Shown here in pieces: positions 1-4,626 of a DNA stretch of 5,058 nucleotides (positions within the stretch are counted from its first letter, which is position 1; every line of letters begins with the position of its first letter). The notes beneath the pieces were generated by a model. It searched no databases. It saw only the letters and a program-made list of their open reading frames with translations, and was not told the origin of the DNA. Source of the stretch: an uncultured delta proteobacterium (lineage in GTDB: Bacteria; Myxococcota_A; Bradymonadia; REDH01); NCBI GenBank assembly GCA_903912275.1, contig CAIWGR010000218.1:1-5058 (forward strand), written 5' to 3'. A program made the position numbers and the translations under genes.

Positions 1-1986
1 CGGCTGATTCTGCGGAACTTTGATGCGGTGCGGCCCGCCTTCGGCAGCCACAACGTCCGGTCGATCGCCAACGCGATGGCGCTGGCAGAGTCGCTCGGGC
101 TGGCGAAGTCGGACATCGAGATTCAGATGCTCTACGGCATGGCCGAGCCACTCAAGCAGGCGGTGCGGAGCATGGGTTACCGGGTGCGCGACTACACGCC
201 GGTCGGTGACCTTGTTCCGGGCATGGCCTACCTCGTGCGGCGGCTGCTGGAGAACACCTCGAACGAGGGCTTTCTGCGGGCCAAGTTTGCCGACAATGTG
301 GACGGTGCGACGCTGCTCCGCGACCCGGCCGAGGTGGTGCGGGCGCTGCCTCCGCTTCCGCAGCCGGCCGCGCCCTTCTTTGCGAACGAGGCGCTGGTCG
401 ATTGGTCGGAGGCTCCGGAGCGGAGCGCGATGCAGCAGGCGCTGGCGCGGGTGCGCGGGAGCCTTGGCGGCGCCTATCCGCTGCTCATCGGCGGCAAGAA
501 GGTGGCGACCGCGGAGCGCATCGTTTCGTTGAATCCTGCCGACCCCTCCGAGGTCATCGGCACGACGGGGTCTGCCAGCATCGCCGATGCCAACGCGGCG
601 GTCGATGCTGCGCGTGCGGCCTTCCCCGCCTGGCGTGACGCCGGCGCTCATGCGCGCGCCGCCCATCTGCGGAAGCTGGCAGCGCTGATGCGTGCGCGCC
701 GCCACGACCTCTCGGCCTGGATGGTGCTGGAGGTTGGCAAGAGCTGGAGCGAGGCAGACGCCGACGTGGCCGAGGCCATCGACTTCTGCGACTTCTATGC
801 GCAGGGGGCGACCTCGATGATGGCGGCTCCGACCCGCCTCGGTCACCTGCCCGGCGAACTCAACCAGCTCTTCTACCACCCGATGGGGGTGGGTACCGTG
901 ATCGCGCCGTGGAACTTCCCGCTCGCCATCCTCTGCGGCATGACGGTGGGTGCGCTGGCGACGGGGAACTGCGTGGTGGTGAAGCCGGCCGAGCAGTCGC
1001 CCGTGATTGCTGCTCAGTTTGTGCAGCTCTGCCTGGAGGCCGGCATCCCGGCGGGCGTGGTCTCCTACCTGCCCGGCCTTGGCGAGGTCGTGGGCGCACA
1101 CCTGGTGGCCCATCCGCAGGTCCGGTTTGTGGCCTTCACCGGCTCGCGCGAGGTGGGTCTCTCCATTCTCCGGACCGCCTACAACACGGGCGCGGGGCAG
1201 CCGGGCGTGAAGCGGGTGGTCTGCGAGATGGGCGGCAAGAATGCCATCATCGTGGACGACGATGCTGACCTCGACGAGGCGGTCGCTGGCGTTCTCTACT
1301 CGGCCTTCGGCTTTCAGGGGCAGAAGTGTTCGGCCTGCAGCCGCGCCATCGTGGTTGGCCCCATCTACGAGGCCTTCCGCACGCGGCTCGCGGCTGCGGC
1401 GCAGAGCTTCCTTATCGGACCGCCGGGCGACCCGACCTTCCGGCACGGGCCGGTCATCGACGCCGAGTCGGTGGAGCGGGTTCGGCGGTATGTGGGCATC
1501 GGCCAGCAGGAGGGGAAGCATCTGGTGCTCCGAGACGGGGTGGCCGAGGCTGCGGCGCGCGGCGACGGCCGGGTGAAGGCGGACGGAAACTATGCGCCCT
1601 TCGCCATCTTTGAGAACATCCGACGCGAGCACAGGCTGGCGCAGGAGGAGATCTTCGGGCCGGTGTTGGGAATAATGCGCGCTGCCAACCTGACAGAAGC
1701 GCTCGAGGTGGCCAACAGCACCGACTATGCGCTGACGGGGGCCATCTTCTCGCGGTCGCCGAAGAGCCTCGACCGGGCGCGCGCGGAGTTTGAGGTGGGC
1801 AACCTCTACATCAACCGCGGCTGCACGGGGGCGCTCGTCTATCGGCAGCCCTTCGGCGGCTTCAAGTACTCGGGCGTGGGCGCCAAGGCGGGCGGGCCGA
1901 ACTATCTCCACCAGTTCGTGGAGGAGCGGGCCATCTCGGAGAACACGATGCGGCGCGGGTTCGCTCCACCCGACGAGCAGCTCTAA
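1..1986 (+). CDS. putA: Bifunctional proline dehydrogenase / L-glutamate gamma-semialdehyde dehydrogenase (PutA), 5' part missing
   Basis: PutA oxidises proline to P5C on an FAD-bound barrel, then oxidises the hydrolysed product, glutamate semialdehyde, to glutamate with NAD+. The reading frame is open from base 1 (661 codons visible). The GTG at 28 lies inside a conserved domain and is not the true start. Codons about 1-95 are the end of the proline dehydrogenase barrel: FGSHN (40-54), QMLYGM (124-141), the Tyr of DYTPVG (193-195), and RRLLEN (238-255). The Tyr, Arg-Arg and Glu keep the spacing of the proline-binding Y540, R555, R556 and E559 of E. coli PutA. The aldehyde dehydrogenase domain follows from about codon 160: PWNFP (907-921), FTGS (1135-1146), catalytic Glu in CEMGGKN (1225-1227), catalytic Cys in GQKCSACSR (1327-1329), and EEIFGPVL (1645-1668). 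The protein ends shortly after this domain, so it lacks the extra C-terminal domain of long (type B) PutAs. All visible active-site residues are intact. Whether an N-terminal DNA-binding domain exists cannot be seen. Confidence 0.96.
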   Translation, partial: RLILRNFDAVRPAFGSHNVRSIANAMALAESLGLAKSDIEIQMLYGMAEPLKQAVRSMGYRVRDYTPVGDLVPGMAYLVRRLLENTSNEGFLRAKFADNVDGATLLRDPAEVVRALPPLPQPAAPFFANEALVDWSEAPERSAMQQALARVRGSLGGAYPLLIGGKKVATAERIVSLNPADPSEVIGTTGSASIADANAAVDAARAAFPAWRDAGAHARAAHLRKLAALMRARRHDLSAWMVLEVGKSWSEADADVAEAIDFCDFYAQGATSMMAAPTRLGHLPGELNQLFYHPMGVGTVIAPWNFPLAILCGMTVGALATGNCVVVKPAEQSPVIAAQFVQLCLEAGIPAGVVSYLPGLGEVVGAHLVAHPQVRFVAFTGSREVGLSILRTAYNTGAGQPGVKRVVCEMGGKNAIIVDDDADLDEAVAGVLYSAFGFQGQKCSACSRAIVVGPIYEAFRTRLAAAAQSFLIGPPGDPTFRHGPVIDAESVERVRRYVGIGQQEGKHLVLRDGVAEAAARGDGRVKADGNYAPFAIFENIRREHRLAQEEIFGPVLGIMRAANLTEALEVANSTDYALTGAIFSRSPKSLDRARAEFEVGNLYINRGCTGALVYRQPFGGFKYSGVGAKAGGPNYLHQFVEERAISENTMRRGFAPPDEQL

Positions 1987-2003
1987 GCGGAATACCGGAG
2001 AGG

Positions 2004-2028
2004 TGCGCGCAGGTTGCCTCTGCGCGCG
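2004..2028 (+). terminator. GC-rich hairpin after putA, putative terminator
   Basis: Positions 2005-2012 (GCGCGCAG) and 2020-2027 (CTGCGCGC) form a perfect 8-bp stem around a 7-nt loop, with a further T-G wobble pair at the base. It starts 18 nt after the putA stop codon. No T-run follows, so this is not a canonical E. coli-type intrinsic terminator, although T-poor hairpins are common at gene ends in high-GC genomes. Its loop overlaps the proposed -35 box of the next gene. Confidence 0.45.
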
Positions 2029-2041
2029 GCGTGGCTAGACT
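2014..2041 (+). promoter_or_regulatory. Putative sigma70-type promoter of the BI-1 / thioredoxin-rhodanese unit
   Basis: TTGCCT (2014-2019) and TAGACT (2036-2041) are 16 nt apart, each matching 4 of 6 consensus positions of TTGACA and TATAAT. Transcription would start near 2048 and give a leader of about 30 nt before the ATG at 2080. The only supporting context is position, directly after the putA hairpin and before a gene with a good ribosome binding site. The match is moderate and is inferred by eye. Confidence 0.35.
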
Positions 2042-2068
2042 GCCCGCGCCTCTCCGATGCTCTCTTGC

Positions 2069-2074
2069 AGGTGA
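2069..2074 (+). promoter_or_regulatory. Ribosome binding site that fixes the BI-1 gene start
   Basis: AGGTGA lies 5 nt before the ATG at 2080. It favours that ATG over the in-frame TTG at 2014, which would place the N-terminus inside the putA hairpin and the proposed promoter. It also disfavours the in-frame GTG at 2071, which overlaps this site. Confidence 0.65.
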
Positions 2075-2079
2075 ATGTC

Positions 2080-2832
2080 ATGGCTGGTCCCTTCAAGTCT
2101 TCGCGTGCCTCTCAGCTCGACCCCTTCTCGCAGGAGGGGCTGCGTTACGGCTCCGGCCGCAGCGGCGCGATTGCGCAGTCCACGGGCTTTGCCTCCACCG
2201 TCTACACCTGGATGGCGATTGGCCTGGGACTGACGACGCTGGCGACCACTATGCTCGGCACCAACGAGGGGTTCATCAACTGGATGGTGGCGCACAGCGG
2301 CTTCAAGTTCCTGCCCTGGATCTTGCTCGGCTACTCGCTCCTGCTTCAGTTCGGCATACGCTCCATCCCCACCTCGCTCGCGACGCTCGGCTTCTTCGGA
2401 TACGCGGCGCTGATGGGCGTGGCGCTGGCGCCCATCATGGTCATCTATACGGGCGCATCGCTCGCTACGACCTTCGGCGTGGCGGCCGGCATGTTTGGTT
2501 CGATGGCCGTCTTCGGCAACCTGACCAAGCGTGACCTGACCTCGATGGGCTCGCTGCTGATGATGGCGACCTGGGGTCTCGTCCTCGCGATGCTGGCCAA
2601 CATGTGGTTCAAGAGCAGCATGACCGACCTGGTCATCTCGGGCTTCGGCGTGGTGATTTTCACTGGCCTCTCGGCCTACGATGCCCAGCGCATCAAGCGC
2701 ATTCAGGAGTCGGGCGTGGAGGGTGACGACGCGGCCCGCCTCGCCGTGCTCTGCGCGATGCACATGTACATGAACGTCATCCAGATTTTCCTCTTCCTGC
2801 TCCGGTTCCTCGGGAACCGGCGCGAGCGCTAA
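2080..2832 (+). CDS. Bax inhibitor-1 (BI-1/YccA) family integral membrane protein
   Basis: This 250-residue protein belongs to the BI-1/TMBIM family, whose bacterial members (YccA, YbhL, B. subtilis YetJ) are inner-membrane proteins. YccA binds the FtsH protease, and YetJ is a pH-sensitive calcium leak channel. A polar N-terminus of about 37 residues precedes seven hydrophobic stretches, roughly at residues 38-60, 77-93, 99-122, 125-147, 155-177, 184-200 and 223-244. Family signatures are FGNLTKRDLTSMGS (145-158), FTGLSAYDAQRIK (194-206) with the conserved Asp at 201 (codon 2680-2682), and the C-terminal amphipathic/hydrophobic segment ending RFLGNRRER. Length is normal for the family (about 220-250). 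The ATG at 2080 was chosen for its Shine-Dalgarno and because upstream in-frame codons read as non-family sequence. It sits 93 bp after putA and 15 bp before the thioredoxin-rhodanese gene, so it is probably the first gene of a two-gene transcript. Family assignment is firm; the physiological role here is not known. Confidence 0.93.
   Translation: MAGPFKSSRASQLDPFSQEGLRYGSGRSGAIAQSTGFASTVYTWMAIGLGLTTLATTMLGTNEGFINWMVAHSGFKFLPWILLGYSLLLQFGIRSIPTSLATLGFFGYAALMGVALAPIMVIYTGASLATTFGVAAGMFGSMAVFGNLTKRDLTSMGSLLMMATWGLVLAMLANMWFKSSMTDLVISGFGVVIFTGLSAYDAQRIKRIQESGVEGDDAARLAVLCAMHMYMNVIQIFLFLLRFLGNRRER
2802..2820 (+). promoter_or_regulatory. Perfect 8-bp hairpin in the last codons of the BI-1 gene
   Basis: CCGGTTCC (2802-2809) and GGAACCGG (2813-2820) are perfect inverted repeats around a TCG loop. 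They lie within codons for RFLGNR and end 9 nt before the stop codon. It could protect or process the message between the two genes, or attenuate transcription into the second one. It could equally be a by-product of codon choice. Structure is seen directly; function is inference. Confidence 0.35.
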
Positions 2833-2845
2833 CTGCGGAGCGCAG
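2833..2845 (+). promoter_or_regulatory. Small hairpin enclosing the Shine-Dalgarno of the thioredoxin-rhodanese gene
   Basis: CTGCG (2833-2837) pairs with CGCAG (2841-2845) around the loop GAG (2838-2840). The ribosome binding site of the next gene, GGAG (2837-2840), lies in the loop and closing base pair, 7 nt before the ATG at 2848. The hairpin begins on the base after the BI-1 stop codon, so a ribosome terminating there would disrupt it. That arrangement fits translational coupling of the two genes. The stem is only 5 bp, so the effect may be slight. Confidence 0.4.
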
Positions 2846-2847
2846 CC

Positions 2848-3507
2848 ATGCCCGTGACCCATCTGACCGAGGCCCAGTTTGAGCCTGCGGTTCTCAAGAG
2901 CGACCTGCCCGTCCTGCTCGATTTCTGGGCCGACTGGTGCGGCCCCTGCAAGGCCATGGAGCCGATGCTCGACCAGCTCGCGGCGGAGTTCGCCGGCCGG
3001 CTCAAGGTGATGAAGGTGAATGTGGATGAGAACCCGCGGTTGGCGCAGGCCTTCCGCATTCAGTCCATCCCCTTCCTGGCGCTGGTCGCCGGTGGTCAGG
3101 TGGTGGATGCGCTGACCGGCGCGGTCGATAAGAAGACGCTGGTTGCGATGGTGGAGCCCCACCTGGGCGCGGCGCAGGTAGGTGGCGTGGAGATCTGGGA
3201 CCCCAAGAAGGTGCGGGCCGCCATTACCGCCAACCAGGCTATCGCGGTCGACCTCCGCGAGCCGGTGGACTACAACCGGGCGCACCTGCCCGGCGCGCTC
3301 AACCTTCCGCTCGAGGGGCGCGAAGCGGCGTTGGGAGGCATGGGCAGGAGCACCGCCTATGTCTTCTATGCTCGCACCGCCGAGGGCGTAGACACGGTCG
3401 CCAAGCAGGCGAACGAGCTCGGCCACGCCGCCATCATCCTGGAGGGCGGGCTGCTGAACTGGGAGGCCTCGCTCTTCCCCATCGAGCGCGGCGCGCGGAA
3501 GGTCTAG
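2848..3507 (+). CDS. Thioredoxin fused to a cysteine-less rhodanese-like domain
   Basis: The protein has 219 residues and no signal peptide, so it should be cytoplasmic. Residues 1-106 are a standard thioredoxin: buried Asp at 25, active site WCGPC at 30-34, and the cis-Pro in SIPF at 75. It should be able to reduce disulfides. Residues 112-213 match a single rhodanese (sulfurtransferase) fold: the DLREPVDYNRAHLPGALNLP block (135-154), the strand ending YVFY (171-174), and the terminal GGLLNWEASLFPI (200-212). Where active rhodaneses have the persulfide-carrying Cys after that strand (VxYCxxGxRS), this protein has Ala175 (GCT, 3370-3372), and the loop lacks the usual G-x-R-S. The only cysteines in the whole protein are Cys31 and Cys34. 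The rhodanese half is therefore probably non-catalytic, perhaps a binding or dimerisation module. The start has GGAG 7 nt upstream. The BI-1 gene ends 15 bp before it, suggesting cotranscription and a shared role in membrane or redox stress; that role is inference. Confidence 0.92.
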   Translation: MPVTHLTEAQFEPAVLKSDLPVLLDFWADWCGPCKAMEPMLDQLAAEFAGRLKVMKVNVDENPRLAQAFRIQSIPFLALVAGGQVVDALTGAVDKKTLVAMVEPHLGAAQVGGVEIWDPKKVRAAITANQAIAVDLREPVDYNRAHLPGALNLPLEGREAALGGMGRSTAYVFYARTAEGVDTVAKQANELGHAAIILEGGLLNWEASLFPIERGARKV

Positions 3508-3534
3508 CGGCTCTTCATCCGCGCGATGCGCGGG
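3492..3534. terminator. Competing hairpins between convergent genes, possible bidirectional terminator
   Basis: Two mutually exclusive stems lie at the end of the thioredoxin-rhodanese gene and in the 40-bp gap before the convergent lipoprotein gene. Stem A pairs 3492-3499 (CGCGCGGA) with 3518-3525 (TCCGCGCG) over an 18-nt loop that contains the TAG stop. Stem B pairs 3519-3524 (CCGCGC) with 3528-3533 (GCGCGG) over a GAT loop. Both are perfect and would form in transcripts from either strand. No T-tract is present on either side, so termination is inferred from position and stem strength only. Confidence 0.35.
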
Positions 3535-3547
3535 CGTGGCGCGGCCC

Positions 3548-4492
3548 CTAGAACGGATCGGCGATGTAGTGGATGTTGAAGGAGCCGCCGTAGGTGCGGG
3601 TGTCGCCGTCGCCGCCGCAGTCGAAGCAGTTGGCCCAGCAGGCGATGGTGCTGGTGTAGGTGCCGGCGATGTTCTGGTTAATCGGGTCGAACTCGGTGAT
3701 GGTCAGACCGTTGCCGATGCCGTTGTAGTTGCAGGGGTAGAAGGCGGTCGTGGTCGAGATGATGAGGCCGCTCTGGGGGGCGAGGCCGTTGATGTCGGCG
3801 ATCTCGAAGCCGAAGGCGTCCTGGCTCGACTGGCCGCCGAGCACCAGCGCGACGCGGTCGCCGTAGTCGCGGGCGTAGCCGTAGACGCGGGGTTCGTCGC
3901 CCTCGTAGACGCTCTCGAAGGCGCCGATGCCGAAGGTAAAGCGGCCGTAGGAGACGAGGCGGGTGACCTCGGAGCAGTCGGACTTGCAGAAGTCGCGGTT
4001 GGCGGTGTTGCCGTCGTCGCAGGCCTCGCCGCGCTCGACAGCGCCGTTGCCGCAGACGGCAGGGTTGGCGAAGCAGAAGTTGCCGGTGTCGTCGTCGGCG
4101 GTGAGGCAGGTGTAACCGGCGGGGCAGGTGTCGGTGCAGGGCTGGGTGCAGTAGGCGTCGATGCCACGGCGGCCGTCGAAGGCGCAGGCGGCGGTGCAGT
4201 CGGACTGCAGGTCGACGCAGAGCTCGAGGTTGCAGCCCATGGGGCAGGTGAGGCCGAGGTCGTCGACGCGGACGGGGCCGCCGCTTCCTTCGCCGGAGCC
4301 GCTGCCCTCGCCGGAGCCCGAGCCTGTGTCGGCGCCGGAGCCGCTCCCTGCGCCGGTGTCTGCTGTGGTTCCGGTGTCGATGCTGCTGCCCGTATCGGTA
4401 GCGCCGCCGGAGTCGGTGTTGCGTTCGCGGACGGCCTCGACGGTGCAGGCTGCGGTGAGAAGAAGGGCAACGGGGAGCAATCTGCGGAGCAT
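3548..4492 (-). CDS. Secreted Cys-rich lipoprotein with Ser/Gly linker and a myxobacterial-type (DUF4215-like) Cys repeat
   Basis: This 314-residue protein is predicted to be exported and lipid-anchored. MLRR plus a hydrophobic run ends in the lipobox LLTAAC, with the lipidated Cys at 16; the +2 residue is Thr, so no Asp inner-membrane retention signal is seen. Residues about 24-72 form a low-complexity linker of D-T-G repeats, then G-S-G-E repeats. Residues 83-140 are Cys-rich with EGF-like spacing (Cys 83, 87, 92, 99, 103, 115, 119, 123, 129, 140). Residues 147-173 match the Myxococcus Cys-rich repeat: CGNG, GEACDDGN, then C169 and C173. Residues 174-314 form a beta-rich-looking domain with four cysteines (254, 285, 289, 292) that I cannot assign; its end (ITEFDP, IAGTYTST, GGSFNIHY) recalls small beta-barrel lipoprotein domains. 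The ATG at 4490-4492 has AAGGA 5 nt upstream and begins the signal peptide directly. It is convergent with the thioredoxin-rhodanese gene and divergent from the CoA-transferase gene, so it is probably monocistronic. Function is unknown; an envelope or surface structural or binding role is likely. Confidence 0.88.
   Translation of the reverse strand: MLRRLLPVALLLTAACTVEAVRERNTDSGGATDTGSSIDTGTTADTGAGSGSGADTGSGSGEGSGSGEGSGGPVRVDDLGLTCPMGCNLELCVDLQSDCTAACAFDGRRGIDAYCTQPCTDTCPAGYTCLTADDDTGNFCFANPAVCGNGAVERGEACDDGNTANRDFCKSDCSEVTRLVSYGRFTFGIGAFESVYEGDEPRVYGYARDYGDRVALVLGGQSSQDAFGFEIADINGLAPQSGLIISTTTAFYPCNYNGIGNGLTITEFDPINQNIAGTYTSTIACWANCFDCGGDGDTRTYGGSFNIHYIADPF
4277..4414 (-). repeat. Degenerate tandem repeats coding for the DTG / GSGE linker
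   Basis: The lipoprotein linker (residues 27-72) is built from short imperfect units: four D-T-G triplets, three of them on a 6-residue (18-nt) spacing, then G-S-G and G-S-G-E units with near-repeated codons. It lacks cysteines and large hydrophobics, consistent with a flexible spacer between the lipid anchor and the folded Cys-rich part. Such coding repeats can expand or shrink by slippage between strains. Confidence 0.7.
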
Positions 4493-4626
4493 GACGATCC
4501 TTGAGGGGCTGTGACGCGGCCTGTTTAGTGCAAGTCAGCACCCAAGTCACGCGGAGGCGGCGGCCGCTCGACCTCGACCTCCGCGATCGCTACGCGCTCG
4601 CCTCAAACCCGCCGCCGGCCACGCCC
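4493..4626. promoter_or_regulatory. Divergent intergenic region with a direct repeat; should contain promoters for both flanking genes
   Basis: This 134-bp gap separates two diverging start codons. The lipoprotein Shine-Dalgarno (AAGGA on the minus strand) is at 4498-4502. On the plus strand, TTGAGG (4501-4506) and TTTAGT (4524-4529), 17 nt apart, are a weak promoter candidate for the CoA-transferase gene. On the minus strand, GTGACT at 4545-4550 and TAAACA at 4522-4527 make an even weaker candidate for the lipoprotein. CAAGTCA occurs twice (4531-4537 and 4543-4549), 12 bp apart, between these elements and could be an operator. GTGAC (4511-4515) and GTCAC (4546-4550) form an inverted pair around it. 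No strong ribosome binding site precedes the ATG at 4627. From 4551 on the sequence is mostly G/C with no further recognisable signal. Confidence 0.3.

Noticed and set aside
28..30. GTG as the start of the first gene
   Set aside because: The preceding codons (RLILRNFDA) continue the proline dehydrogenase domain in the same frame, and FGSHN follows immediately. The gene enters from outside the window.
1318..1344. A second Cys close to the aldehyde dehydrogenase active-site Cys as an anomaly
   Set aside because: GQKCSACSR is the normal form of this motif in glutamate-semialdehyde dehydrogenases, so it is not unusual.
2014..2079. Extended N-terminus of the BI-1 protein from the TTG at 2014
   Set aside because: It would start within the post-putA hairpin and across the proposed promoter, whereas the ATG at 2080 has a well-spaced AGGTGA.
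2035..3426. Minus-strand open frame of 463 codons opposite the BI-1 and thioredoxin-rhodanese genes
   Set aside because: Its product is rich in His, Arg and Gln with no recognisable domain. It is exactly antisense to two genes with clear family motifs, as expected from high-GC codon bias.
3536..4504. Plus-strand open frame of 322 codons opposite the lipoprotein gene
   Set aside because: The product is almost entirely Val, Ala, Gly, Asp and Glu with no fold-like pattern. The minus-strand frame has a signal peptide, lipobox, Cys repeats and a ribosome site.
3678..4550. Other minus-strand frames overlapping the lipoprotein gene (Arg/Leu-rich and Ala/Pro/Ser-rich)
   Set aside because: They are extreme-composition shadows of the lipoprotein frame, with no motif and no plausible ribosome site.
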